Shown piece after piece: positions 1 to 8,901 of a DNA stretch of 64,000 nucleotides; within the stretch, counting starts at the first letter, position 1, and every line of letters starts with the position of its first letter. Where the stretch lies: positions 51,871 through 115,870 of the forward strand of contig NZ_CAJTMT010000007.1 in NCBI RefSeq assembly GCF_910577345.1, in the 5' to 3' direction. The translations under genes were made by a program, and so were the position numbers. The stretch comes from an uncultured Duncaniella sp. (GTDB lineage: Bacteria > Bacteroidota > Bacteroidia > Bacteroidales > Muribaculaceae). The notes under the pieces were generated by a model that searched no databases, was not told the DNA's origin, and was given only the letters and a program-made list of their open reading frames with translations.

Positions 1-127
1 CCATACTGACAATGTCATGCCCGAAACGGGTGAGTTCTTTCATCGTGACGACATCGTCGGTGACGGTGCCAAGTACGGTGCGTCCACTGGTTGCGCCGAG
101 GTCAACGGCAAGGAATTGGTGCTTCAT
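1..127 (-). CDS. rhaB: Rhamnulokinase, N-terminal fragment (cut by window start)
   Basis: Only the first 42 codons are inside the window. They read MKHQFLAVDLGATSGRTVLG and onward, which is the phosphate-1 (nucleotide-binding) motif of the FGGY sugar kinase family and closely matches the start of Bacteroidales rhamnulokinase. The enzyme phosphorylates L-rhamnulose to L-rhamnulose-1-phosphate in the cytoplasm. The ATG at 127 is the first in frame and sits about 25 bases downstream of a -7 box. Its position beside an HTCS and an alpha-L-rhamnosidase supports the rhamnose reading over another FGGY kinase. The rest of the gene lies outside the window. Confidence 0.85.
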   Translation of the reverse strand, partial: MKHQFLAVDLGATSGRTVLGTVTDDVVTMKELTRFGHDIVSM

Positions 128-158
128 GATAATTATGATAGGTTGTTGAGACTTGTCG

Positions 159-166
159 CAAAATTA
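159..166 (-). promoter_or_regulatory. -7 box of rhaB
   Basis: On the minus strand this reads TAATTTTG, a perfect match to the Bacteroidetes -7 consensus TAnnTTTG. It lies about 32 bases upstream of the rhaB ATG. No convincing -33 TTG is found at 19-21 bases. Confidence 0.55.
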
Positions 167-292
167 GCGCAAGGGGTTTTAACGGGCTTCCCTCTACGTT
201 TCAATTATTGTGCGTTTTGTTTCAGTGACCTAAAATAAAATCAAGTTGCAACAATCACAGCCCCTCAGACAGTTGCATGGGGCAAGATTGAA

Positions 293-2500
293 TCAGTCCG
301 CCGTCACGGTGTATTGCGAGAAGCGGTTTGTGACGTAGGCGCGGGGTGATACTCCGAAATGTTTCTTGAACAGTGACGAGAAGTGGCTCTGGTTTCCGAA
401 ACCGGTCTGTTCGCCGACCTCGCCGACGGTGTATTCGCGGGTCAGGAGAAGTTCGGCGGCGCGGTTGAGTCGGTAGACGCGCAGAAGGTCGTTGGGCGAT
501 ATGCCTGTGAGTGCTTTCACCTTGCGGTAGAAGTTGGTGCGCGAGAAGCCGAGTTCGCGTCCGAGCATGTTGACGTTCAGTTCGCAATTGTCGAGGCTGT
601 TGTCAATGTAGGCATAGAGCTTTTCGAGGAATTTCTTGTCGAGCGGTGAGAGTTCGGCAGTGCTCGGCGGCTGTTCCATCGGCTGTTCGCTCAGCCCTGT
701 CGAGGCGAGAATCATCGAAGCCTGCTGCTTGCGTTTGGCATAGAGATTGTTGACGCGCGCGATAAGGACTTCGGGACTGAAAGGCTTGCAGAGGTAGGCA
801 TCCGCGCCGCAACGGTAGCCCTCGATCTTGTGCTCGTCGAGAATCTTTGCGGTGAGGAGTATCACGGGTATATGGCTTGTGGAGCTGTCGGATTTTATGC
901 GTCGGCAGAGACCGAGACCGTCCATCTCGCCCGGCATCAGCACATCGCTGATGATGATGTCGGGACACTCCATTGTGGCCTTCAGAAGTCCGTCGGTGCT
1001 GTCGAAGGCCTGCAGGACGGTGAAATTTTCGCTGAAGAGGTTGGCGACAAAGGTGTTGAGCGACACATTGTCCTCAACGACGAGAATCTTGGGATGCGAT
1101 TCGTCTTTTTCGGTCGTCTCGCCCTCTGTCTCCACGATTTTTTCCGAAGAATCGGCGGCTTGCAGTTCCGGAGTCTGTTCTGGGGATTGATTACTGCAGT
1201 TCTCCTCAGTCGTTGCTGACGGCAGCGGGGAGTCAGGTTTGATGTCGGAAAGCGCGGGACGGAATTCCGATGAGGAGAAGGCTTCGTCGGAGGCCGGGAA
1301 GACGACTGTGAATGTCATGCCTCCTTCGGGGTTCTTCTTGGTCCGGATGATGCCTTTGTGTTCCTTGACGAGATGCGCCACAAAGTTGAGACCGATTCCG
1401 AATCCTTCGGTTTTCTTACCCTCCTTCAAACCCAAAAGACGCTTGAAGGGCTGGAAAATCTTGGGAATGTCCTCCTCGTTCATTCCCCGTCCATTGTCGG
1501 TGACTGAGATTTGTGCGTAGGTGAAGTCGTCGGTTGCCTCGAATTCCTCGGGATGACGGACAAGTTCGAGTTTGAGGGTGACGGAGCCGTTGTCGTTTGA
1601 ATATTTTATGGCGTTGACGATGAGGTTGCTGACGATTTTCTCGACCTTATCGCTGTCGTAGGTGAGCATGATGCTGTCGGCAGCAGGTTTTTCAAGATGT
1701 ATGGTCACACGGTTTTCGGTGGCATATATATTGTAAAGTTTGGCAAGCGATTCAAGTTGCTTTGAGATGTCGCCTCTGGCCACCTGGAGGGGAAGGGTCT
1801 CGTTGTTGACACGGCGGAAGCTGAGGAGCTGGTTGATGAGGGTCATCAGACGGTCGACGTTGCTGTCGATGAAGTCAAATGATTCCTTTATCTGCTTGTC
1901 GGTCATCGACTGGTGGTTGTCACGCAGATATTTCGCCGGACCGCAGATGAGTGTGAGCGGGGTGCGGAGTTCGTGGGATATATTGGTGAAAAAGTTGATG
2001 CGGTTGGCAGTGATGCGCTTTTCCTGTTCGATGCGTTCCTCGGAGAGTGCATATTTCTGTTTGATGAGGCGGAAGCGCAGGTAGATGCGGTTGATTGTGA
2101 CGATGACAGTTATGAGGAAGAGCAGGTAAAGGATGAGGGCCGGTGTTGCGAGCCACGGACTCGGTTTCACGTTCAGGTCGAGGAGTTTCACAGGCTCCTG
2201 CCATTCACGCCCTTTAAGACGTGCGCGGACATAGAATTCATAGTCACCTGCCGAGAGGTCGGAGTAGGATACGCGGTCATAGTTGCCGACGTTGATGAAG
2301 TCCTTGTCACGGCCTTTAAGCATGTAGGCATACTCGATTTCGCCCGGCCTGTCATAGCAGGAGGCGAAGTATTCGATGTTGATGGAGTTGTTTTTATGGT
2401 TGAGTGTCAGGTGACTGACAGAGGCTTCCGCCACATCGTCCATATCCCCGGTGAGTAGTGGCTTATAGTCAGGTAATGACCATAATCCTCTTAAAATCAA
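293..2500 (-). CDS. Hybrid two-component system, C-terminal part (kinase, receiver, AraC output), separated by frameshift
   Basis: This frame carries the signalling half of an HTCS. Numbered from the first possible start (TTG at 2500): a Y_Y_Y beta-sandwich at about 38-110, one membrane helix at 119-140, a HisKA domain with NISHELRTPL (phospho-accepting His176), a HATPase with VTDNGRGM near 334 and a GFGIGLNF box, a receiver at about 471-590 with Asp519 in IIISDVLMPG, and an AraC-type helix-turn-helix at about 630-725. The TTG is unlikely to be a true start, because the sensor half lies directly upstream in another frame and no signal peptide precedes the Y_Y_Y domain. Removing one C from the nine-C run at 2514-2522 joins the two halves without a gap. 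HTCS proteins sense oligosaccharides in the periplasm and activate PUL genes; this one is divergent to the rhamnosidase. Confidence 0.9.
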   Translation of the reverse strand: MILRGLWSLPDYKPLLTGDMDDVAEASVSHLTLNHKNNSINIEYFASCYDRPGEIEYAYMLKGRDKDFINVGNYDRVSYSDLSAGDYEFYVRARLKGREWQEPVKLLDLNVKPSPWLATPALILYLLFLITVIVTINRIYLRFRLIKQKYALSEERIEQEKRITANRINFFTNISHELRTPLTLICGPAKYLRDNHQSMTDKQIKESFDFIDSNVDRLMTLINQLLSFRRVNNETLPLQVARGDISKQLESLAKLYNIYATENRVTIHLEKPAADSIMLTYDSDKVEKIVSNLIVNAIKYSNDNGSVTLKLELVRHPEEFEATDDFTYAQISVTDNGRGMNEEDIPKIFQPFKRLLGLKEGKKTEGFGIGLNFVAHLVKEHKGIIRTKKNPEGGMTFTVVFPASDEAFSSSEFRPALSDIKPDSPLPSATTEENCSNQSPEQTPELQAADSSEKIVETEGETTEKDESHPKILVVEDNVSLNTFVANLFSENFTVLQAFDSTDGLLKATMECPDIIISDVLMPGEMDGLGLCRRIKSDSSTSHIPVILLTAKILDEHKIEGYRCGADAYLCKPFSPEVLIARVNNLYAKRKQQASMILASTGLSEQPMEQPPSTAELSPLDKKFLEKLYAYIDNSLDNCELNVNMLGRELGFSRTNFYRKVKALTGISPNDLLRVYRLNRAAELLLTREYTVGEVGEQTGFGNQSHFSSLFKKHFGVSPRAYVTNRFSQYTVTAD

Positions 2501-4427
2501 AGGAATAGTAATTGGGGGGGGGTGATTTTTTCAGATTAGTCGTCGGGACGATTTCTTCAAGTCCGGCGTTGCCTCCGAAAAGTATTTTGCCTCCGGCCAC
2601 CGATGCGACACACTTTTCATGGAACTGGTTGCCCCCGAGTCCGTCGGGACGCAGATAGGAGCTGATGAGCTTGCCGGAAGTGTCGAAGCGGTAGATTCCG
2701 TAGCTGCTGCTCGCCCAGATGTCGCCGTTGGTATCCTGCGAGAGTCCCACGATGTCTTCCGTCTGGTCACCGAGGCAGGATTTCAGTTCACGGCTTTTGG
2801 CATCAAGGCGCAGGAGACCGTGATGGTAGGTGCCTATCCAGAGATTTCTGTCGCGGTCGAGCATGATGTCGACTGCGCTGTTCCATGCGCGTTGGCCGCT
2901 TGCGTCGAAGTTGCGGACAGTCATGTTGTCGATGTCAATCAGATAGAGATTGTCAGTGTAGGCGGATATGAGGAGGTGATTGTCGTCGTAAGGAATGATT
3001 TTGGTTATATTGTTGGAGCGGAGGAGGGGAGTGGAGATGGTCTTCACGATATTCAGGTCGCTGTCGATGATGAAGAGACCGCAGTTGTCGGTTCCGACCC
3101 ACATACGTCCGCGGCTGTCCTCGGCTATGCTGACAGCGTTCACGAAGTTAGGAAACTTCTTTATGACCGATAGATGATATTTTTCCGGGTCGGATGATGC
3201 GCCGGGATTGCAGACGATGAGGCTGTTGTTGTAGCCGGCCCACAGGCGACCCCGTGAATCGAAGGTCATTTCCTGCACGAAGTCGTGGGTGAATGAGCTG
3301 AGCGCAGGGGCAGTGCGGCTGTTGAAGTATTGTTTGCTGTTTGTTGAAGGGTTGAATACGGCGAAGCCTTGGTAGCGGGTTCCGACCCAGAGGTTGCCGT
3401 GGGAGTCAGTGGTGGTGCGCGTCACGAATTCATTGCGGAAGGCGCGGATGAGTTTGCGGTCCACGTTGAAGAGTTTCGGACGGTCGACCAGCAATACCTC
3501 GCCACGGTCAAATGTCGAGACCCATACATTTTTATCCCTGTCAAGGTAGACATTGTTGATTTCGGCTGTCCGTAGTTCCTTGAAGTCGATGTTGTTGTAT
3601 CTGTTTCCGACGGTTCCGGTTTTTGAGTCATAGACAAGCACACCACGGTTGCCGGTTGCCACAAGGTGGATGCCGTCCGTCAGCGACAGGATGTGGTTGA
3701 CCTCCGTATCACTGCCTATCGGGGTCGGCGAGAGGGTCTGGTCGGATGGGTTGAAGCTCATCACTCCGTTCGGAGTTCCGAGGAGCAGGCGGTCGCCGGC
3801 AGCGGCCATGGTGTTTACGCGGTCTGAGGATTCGAAGTTGAGGCGCAGGAGCGGTTTGAGCGTGGAATCGACTGCCATCATGCAAGTCCCGTTTGAGAAC
3901 CAAAGGTGTCCGTCGGGACCTTTGACAGCGGAAGTGATAGCATCCCCGTTGATTCTCAGCCTTGATACGATTCGTCGAGAACTTTTGTCCATCTCATAGA
4001 GTCCCTCGGCTCCGTAGCAGAGCAGACGACCGGCGTATTCAACGAAACCGTAACCGTTGAAGTCATAGTTCTCGTTTCCGTCCACGATGAAGCGGTGAAA
4101 CAGTTTGGTATCCTTCTCAAGAGCGCAGATGCCCATGTTGGTAGCCACCAGAAGCCATCCGTCCTTATCTGTCATCAGACCGGTGACGGAATTGGAGGGG
4201 ACAGTCTGCGTATCGTTCGCATCGCCGAAATAGATTTCATATTCATCACCGAAACTTTTGCAGAGGCCGTTGGCAGTCGCGATCCATATATAGCCGTAGG
4301 AGTCCTGGCAGACCGCGCGCACGCATAGATTCGACAGCTCAGAGCGTCTCACAGGGACGTAAGCACTCATGTCGAGGCAACCTGCAAGACACAGAAATGA
4401 AATGAAGAATGGCAATAGTGTTTTCAT
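2469..4427 (-). CDS. Hybrid two-component system, N-terminal periplasmic sensor part, truncated by frameshift
   Basis: The product is 652 residues. It has a signal peptide (hydrophobic residues about 4-18) followed by many Reg_prop two-component propeller blades, seen as repeated patterns such as DSHGNLWVGT and DSRGRMWVGT. Two seven-bladed propellers form the oligosaccharide-sensing part of HTCS proteins. After a PPP encoded by the C9 run, the frame leaves the family pattern and stops about 17 codons later. The expected continuation (Y_Y_Y, membrane helix, kinase, receiver, AraC) is in the next frame. As written, the cell would make a secreted sensor with no signalling half. A sequencing or assembly error, a true null, or a switchable ON/OFF gene would all give this picture. 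A -7 box lies just upstream and the gene is divergent from the rhamnosidase. Confidence 0.9.
   Translation of the reverse strand: MKTLLPFFISFLCLAGCLDMSAYVPVRRSELSNLCVRAVCQDSYGYIWIATANGLCKSFGDEYEIYFGDANDTQTVPSNSVTGLMTDKDGWLLVATNMGICALEKDTKLFHRFIVDGNENYDFNGYGFVEYAGRLLCYGAEGLYEMDKSSRRIVSRLRINGDAITSAVKGPDGHLWFSNGTCMMAVDSTLKPLLRLNFESSDRVNTMAAAGDRLLLGTPNGVMSFNPSDQTLSPTPIGSDTEVNHILSLTDGIHLVATGNRGVLVYDSKTGTVGNRYNNIDFKELRTAEINNVYLDRDKNVWVSTFDRGEVLLVDRPKLFNVDRKLIRAFRNEFVTRTTTDSHGNLWVGTRYQGFAVFNPSTNSKQYFNSRTAPALSSFTHDFVQEMTFDSRGRLWAGYNNSLIVCNPGASSDPEKYHLSVIKKFPNFVNAVSIAEDSRGRMWVGTDNCGLFIIDSDLNIVKTISTPLLRSNNITKIIPYDDNHLLISAYTDNLYLIDIDNMTVRNFDASGQRAWNSAVDIMLDRDRNLWIGTYHHGLLRLDAKSRELKSCLGDQTEDIVGLSQDTNGDIWASSSYGIYRFDTSGKLISSYLRPDGLGGNQFHEKCVASVAGGKILFGGNAGLEEIVPTTNLKKSPPPNYYSFDFKRIMVIT
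2514..2522 (-). other. C9 homopolymer at the HTCS frameshift
   Basis: Nine G's on the plus strand give nine C's in the coding strand, at exactly the point where the HTCS reading frame breaks. Eight (or eleven) C's would restore one continuous frame from the propeller sensor to the AraC domain, reading K-S-P-P-P-I-T-I-P-L across the join. Such tracts change length by slipped-strand mispairing, so this could be a phase switch. It is also a classic place for a sequencing error. Confidence 0.8.
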
Positions 4428-4457
4428 GATTTAGGTGAAAGTGTTTCCATGTCGCCA

Positions 4458-4489
4458 CAAAGATAGACAATAAATTTTATTAAAAGCAA
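4458..4489 (-). promoter_or_regulatory. Promoter of the HTCS gene
   Basis: The minus strand has the perfect -7 box TATCTTTG at 4458-4465, with a TTG 21 bases upstream (4487-4489). The HTCS ATG at 4427 is about 31 bases downstream. Confidence 0.6.
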
Positions 4490-4698
4490 GAGAAGTTGTA
4501 GCCATAATGGGGACAGTATGTCCATTTAGTACAATAAGTCCCTTGGAAGGGTTGTTTTCGCGCTTCCGGTAGCTTGAATCCGTGGTTTTCACGGGTGTTT
4601 AAACAAGTACGATAATATTTGGAACATATCAAAAGGCTTGTGTGCGTATGGACAGAAAAATGGGATAAGATGCACAAAGGGGAAGCTTGTGCAGGAGC

Positions 4699-4706
4699 TA
4701 ACTTTG
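4699..4706 (+). promoter_or_regulatory. -7 box for the rhamnosidase/PUL transcript
   Basis: TAACTTTG is a perfect TAnnTTTG. It lies about 50 bases before the rhamnosidase ATG at 4758. No -33 element is clear, as expected for an activator-dependent PUL promoter. The 4428-4757 gap holds only this box and the divergent HTCS promoter. Confidence 0.55.
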
Positions 4707-4757
4707 CAAATGAATAATCAATCTCAAACCGAGCAACCACATTATCATCATTTTTTC

Positions 4758-6485
4758 ATGAACAGCAAAAAACTATGTCTGCTCGCTCTACTGGGAGCGG
4801 CACTTCTGCCTAACATTGCCAACGGCGAGCTCAAGCGAACGCCGGTGGCACCGACACGCATAGTATGGATGTCAGACACGACGGGTGAATACATCAAGAA
4901 TCCGGAGATACTGATGAATGATTTCAAGGGTCAGGTATCGGTGGCCGACAACAACTGCACCGTGCTACGCAGCAACGGAAGTCATCAGGCAGCCGTCCTC
5001 CTTGATTTCGGAAAGGAACTTCACGGCGGAATCAAGATTTCATCGGGTATGCGCAACTCCTCGCGTCCGCTGCGGCTGAGAGTGCGTCTCGGCGAATCGG
5101 TTTCGGAAGCCATGAGCGATGTGGCCCCCTATCATAATCCCAACAACGCCACCAACGAACATGCCATGCGCGACTTCGACATCCAGGTGCCCTGGTTGGG
5201 TTCGCTCGAATGTGGCAACAGCGGTTTCCGCTTCGTAAGAATCGACCTGCTTGACAAGGATGTGGACTATCTGCTGCGCAATGTCCAGGCCATCAGTGTC
5301 ATGATTGACGATCCTGAAATCGGTTCGTTCAAGTGCAGCGACGAGCGTCTTAATAAAATCTGGGAAACAGGAGCCTACACTGTCAAACTCAATATGCAGG
5401 ACTATCTCTGGGACGGTATCAAGCGTGACCGTCTCGTGTGGCTCGGTGACCTCCATCCCGAAGTGATGACCGTCAGCAATGTGTGGGGCAAGCATGATGT
5501 GGTGCGCCGTACGCTCGATTTCGCAAAGGCCGATACACCTCTGCCGGGGTGGATGAACGGTTTCAGCTCATATTCAATGTGGTGGTTGCTCATTCACCGC
5601 GATTATTATCTCCATCACGGCGACATGGCCTACCTGAAGGATAACCGTGACTATATCCTCGGACTTGTCAAGCAGCTTGACGAATGTGTGGATGCGAACG
5701 GAGAGGAGCAGATGACCGGCGTGCGCTTTCTCGACTGGCCTACATCGGAGATGCCCGACGTGATTCACGACGGCCTGCAATCGCTGACCTACATGACCCT
5801 TGACGCAGCGCGCCAGATTGCCGGGTGGCTTGACGACAAGGAGATGGATGCCGTTGCGTCGAAATGTATGGAACGCATGGACAAGTTCAACATAAAGCGC
5901 ACGGATGCCAGCCAGGCTGTCAGTCTCTGTCTTCTCTCAGGTCTGTCAAAGGACCGTCAGAAAGACTGCGGCAAACTTCTTGACAACGGAATCAATTCCT
6001 TCTCGCCTTTCTACGGCTATTATGCTGTCGAGGCACTTGCTGAAAACGGCCATATCGACAAGGCGATGGATATGATAAGTGACTACTGGGGAGCGATGAT
6101 TGACCTCGGAGGCACCACTTTCTGGGAAGACCTCAACTATCCCGACACCAAGAATGCGGCCCGCATTGACGAGATTGTCCCTGACGGGAAATATGATATT
6201 CACAGCCAGGGAGGAGCGTATTGCTACGTCGGTTTGCGTCTGAGCATGTGTCACGGCTGGGGTGCCGGTCCGACTCCGTGGCTGCAGCGCCATGTGCTCG
6301 GTGTCAAGCCGGTTGAACCCGGTTGCAAGACCATCGAGGTCAAACCCAACCTCGGCAATCTTGCATTCGCAGAGGGAACTGTCCCCACACCCTACGGTCC
6401 CGTCTCGGTAAAGGCCCGCAAGGATGAGAGCGGGAAGACCGTGGTCAGCGTGAAAGCTCCCAAAGGCGTGAAAGTGAACAAATAA
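4758..6485 (+). CDS. Alpha-L-rhamnosidase-like glycoside hydrolase (GH78-type)
   Basis: The 575-residue product has a signal peptide (MNSKKLCLLALLGAALLPNIANG), then a beta-sandwich region and an (alpha/alpha)6-barrel-like catalytic region. The segment DGIKRDRLVWLGD at about 219-231 corresponds to the conserved acidic region of GH78 alpha-L-rhamnosidases (usually D-x-x-KRD-x-x-x-W-x-GD), and the C-terminus (TPYGPVSV) is the typical closing beta domain. The family releases terminal alpha-linked L-rhamnose, here probably in the periplasm. I chose the ATG at 4758 because the open frame extends 40 codons upstream through the -7 box, and only this start gives a signal peptide. It is the first gene of the plus-strand PUL run and divergent to the HTCS. 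Related GH78-like unsaturated-rhamnogalacturonan or sulfated-rhamnoside enzymes cannot be excluded. Confidence 0.85.
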   Translation: MNSKKLCLLALLGAALLPNIANGELKRTPVAPTRIVWMSDTTGEYIKNPEILMNDFKGQVSVADNNCTVLRSNGSHQAAVLLDFGKELHGGIKISSGMRNSSRPLRLRVRLGESVSEAMSDVAPYHNPNNATNEHAMRDFDIQVPWLGSLECGNSGFRFVRIDLLDKDVDYLLRNVQAISVMIDDPEIGSFKCSDERLNKIWETGAYTVKLNMQDYLWDGIKRDRLVWLGDLHPEVMTVSNVWGKHDVVRRTLDFAKADTPLPGWMNGFSSYSMWWLLIHRDYYLHHGDMAYLKDNRDYILGLVKQLDECVDANGEEQMTGVRFLDWPTSEMPDVIHDGLQSLTYMTLDAARQIAGWLDDKEMDAVASKCMERMDKFNIKRTDASQAVSLCLLSGLSKDRQKDCGKLLDNGINSFSPFYGYYAVEALAENGHIDKAMDMISDYWGAMIDLGGTTFWEDLNYPDTKNAARIDEIVPDGKYDIHSQGGAYCYVGLRLSMCHGWGAGPTPWLQRHVLGVKPVEPGCKTIEVKPNLGNLAFAEGTVPTPYGPVSVKARKDESGKTVVSVKAPKGVKVNK

Positions 6486-6683
6486 TCCATAAAATAAGCA
6501 TGTCTACAAACAGCACTGACTGAAATACATTAACTATCGTCAGATTCTTTCCGGAGAGTATGACTGACGGATTCATTTCATCCTGTGTATGAAAGCACCG
6601 GATTGATGGACTCCGACAGAGCTCCCGGTCAGAACGTCTTCGCGGAGAGGACTGCTACAAACCCTACATTTTTTCTTGCGACT

Positions 6684-6713
6684 GCCAAAGCCCGTCGGTT
6701 TCATGGGCTTGGC
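6684..6713. other. Hairpin upstream of the first GH99-like gene
   Basis: GCCAAAGCCC at 6684-6693 pairs with GGGCTTGGC at 6705-6713, about 56 bases before the ATG at 6770. No T-run follows on either strand, so it is more likely a leader structure or processing site than a terminator. The rest of the 6486-6769 gap shows no gene and no TAnnTTTG box. Confidence 0.35.
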
Positions 6714-6769
6714 CGTCAATGGAAATTCCTCCACAGGATAATCAACTTACTTCAAAATCTACCTGAATC

Positions 6770-8860
6770 ATGAAATACAAAGGACTGCTTACCTTGACAG
6801 CAACACTTATGGCCCTCGGATGGTCGGAGGGAGTGTCGGCCGACACTCCCGTAACCGATCTCTTCCCCGACACATGGGTGGCCATCGACGGAATTGACAG
6901 AGTGTTGCCGACTGCTGACGACCAGCCTTTGCGCACTGATAAGGACCGTACGGTCGGTATATTCTATGTGTCGTGGCATTACGACTGGTTCTACACCAAC
7001 TTCAAGGCTCCCTACGCCTCGGATGTTACCAAGATTCTGCAGGAAGACCCCTCGGCGCGTCTGGACTACAACCATCGTCTGTGGCCTCATGAATTTGCCT
7101 ACCACTGGGGAGAACCTGAATTGGGATATTTCACAAGTTGTGACCCATACGTCATCAGGAAAGACATCTCCATGCTCTCTGATGCGGGTGTGGATGTGCT
7201 GATTCTCGACTGCACTAACGGTGTTTCCTATTATGATGAGTGGAACGCACTTCTTTCGGTGATGACCGCCATGAAGAAGGAGGGCAACGTGGTGCCCAAA
7301 GTGTGTTTCTGGGGATATAACAACGACGTGTCGAAAACCTTGACTGACATTTACAAGAAGATATATCTCAACAAGATGTATGAGGACCTCTGGTTTCATT
7401 GGGATGGCAAGCCCCTGATGCTTTACAACGAGGATGCCTCATATCCGGCTGATTTCCATGACTTTTTCACCCTGCGCCATCTGTGGTGGGGCTATCATTC
7501 TTTCAACGGCAAGCCTTATTTAGGTGTCGATGACCATTGGAGTTTCGGCTATGAGCTTCAGGACATCCATGTCAAGCAGCTTACCCCGGCTCAACGCGCT
7601 GCCAAACACAATGGACGCTACGAGCAGATGGCCGTCACCCCGGCCCAACATGCGTCGACTATGGTCGGCAAGAGCTGGACTCTTGCGGCAGGCGAACCGT
7701 CGCTTGACGAGTATGATTTGCCGAAAAGAAAATATCTGAATAAAAAATGGATTCAGCATCCCGAATACTACGGCTTCTACTTCAAGGAGCGTTGGGAAGA
7801 AGCTCTCAGTGTCGACCCGGATTTCATATATATAAATGACTGGAACGAATGGATTGCCGGCCAGTTTGCCGTCGAGGGAGGCGTAAGCTTCATGGGCCGT
7901 CAGAGCAACTATCATTTCGTTGACCAGTATAATGCCGAGTTCAACCGCACGATTCAGCCGATGAAGGGTGGAGGAACCGACAACTACTACATGCAGATGG
8001 TCGACGGCATACGCCGCTACAAGGGTGTGCGCGAGGCACCGATGGCAAGCCGCGGAGTGGAACTGGGTCTTGATTCAGATTTCTCGCTCTGGGACAGTGT
8101 GAAAGAGGAGTTTCTGGATACGCCCGGGGATGTGACACATCGTGACTATACCGGCTACGGTGGAAACAAGTATTCAAATTTTTCCGGCCGCAACGACATA
8201 CTCGTCTCAAAAGTGAATGTCCGTGGCGACAAAATTGATTTCTATGTCTGTACAGCCGACGACCTTACCCCTAACACCGACCCCAACTGGATGCTGCTGT
8301 TCATAAATTCCGACTGTGATTTCAAGACAGGCTGGCAGGGCTTCGATTTTCTTCTGAACAAGGAATTCGAGTCGGCCACGGAGACTTGGGTGATGAAATG
8401 GGACAGCGAGACTTCCGCGTGGGTGCGCCATGCGCTGGCGCAGTTCCGCACCGAAGGGAATCATCTCGTTGTCGAGATGCCTCTCTCAGTTCTTGGCCTG
8501 ACCGATGTCGACAAGGGTAATTTCTACTTCAAATGGGCTGACAATCCTGCTGATATTGACGATGCAATATCGCTGTGCATCAATGGAGACACTGCTCCCA
8601 ACCGCCGTTTCTGCTACAATTACCGCTGGGACTACGGAACTACAGGTATTGACCGTGTCGCAACGACTGCTGCGCAGCTCAGGGCAGTTTCGCTGTCGGG
8701 CTGTGCGCTCCGGGTGGAATGTGACAAACCTTTCACTGTCACAAGTATCCTCGGGACGACAGTTGCTTCCGGTGAAAGCTCCGGGACTCTTACGATGCCC
8801 GGTTCAGGGCTTTACATCGTCACTTCAGCCGGAAAATCGGTTAAAGTAGCTGTCAAATAA
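6770..8860 (+). CDS. Secreted GH71/GH99-like protein with CBM9-like domain and sorting-like tail
   Basis: The 696-residue product starts with a signal peptide. A TIM-barrel-like region (about 60-410) resembles the GH71/GH99 and WbsX group: IFYVSWHYDW near the start, DAGVDVLILDCTNG, and the terminal motif NDWNEW (Trp358-Trp361). In GH99 endo-mannosidases this motif is normally NEWxE with two catalytic glutamates; here it is NEWIA, so only the first Glu is kept. A CBM9/DOMON-like beta-sandwich follows (about 460-610, with DPNWMLLFIN). The last about 70 residues end in GLYIVTSAGKSVKVAVK, like T9SS type A sorting domains. The next gene is a paralogue with the same architecture. The function is probably glycan cleavage, but the substrate cannot be read from sequence. 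Assignment to a named CAZy family is inference. Confidence 0.7.
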   Translation: MKYKGLLTLTATLMALGWSEGVSADTPVTDLFPDTWVAIDGIDRVLPTADDQPLRTDKDRTVGIFYVSWHYDWFYTNFKAPYASDVTKILQEDPSARLDYNHRLWPHEFAYHWGEPELGYFTSCDPYVIRKDISMLSDAGVDVLILDCTNGVSYYDEWNALLSVMTAMKKEGNVVPKVCFWGYNNDVSKTLTDIYKKIYLNKMYEDLWFHWDGKPLMLYNEDASYPADFHDFFTLRHLWWGYHSFNGKPYLGVDDHWSFGYELQDIHVKQLTPAQRAAKHNGRYEQMAVTPAQHASTMVGKSWTLAAGEPSLDEYDLPKRKYLNKKWIQHPEYYGFYFKERWEEALSVDPDFIYINDWNEWIAGQFAVEGGVSFMGRQSNYHFVDQYNAEFNRTIQPMKGGGTDNYYMQMVDGIRRYKGVREAPMASRGVELGLDSDFSLWDSVKEEFLDTPGDVTHRDYTGYGGNKYSNFSGRNDILVSKVNVRGDKIDFYVCTADDLTPNTDPNWMLLFINSDCDFKTGWQGFDFLLNKEFESATETWVMKWDSETSAWVRHALAQFRTEGNHLVVEMPLSVLGLTDVDKGNFYFKWADNPADIDDAISLCINGDTAPNRRFCYNYRWDYGTTGIDRVATTAAQLRAVSLSGCALRVECDKPFTVTSILGTTVASGESSGTLTMPGSGLYIVTSAGKSVKVAVK

Positions 8861-8901
8861 AATTCCAATATCCAATCCATATATTTTACACGCTGAAAAC
8901 A

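Noticed and set aside
260..283. Terminator of the HTCS gene (GCCCC/GGGGC)
   Set aside because: The stem is only five pairs with a long loop, and no clear T-run follows on the minus strand.
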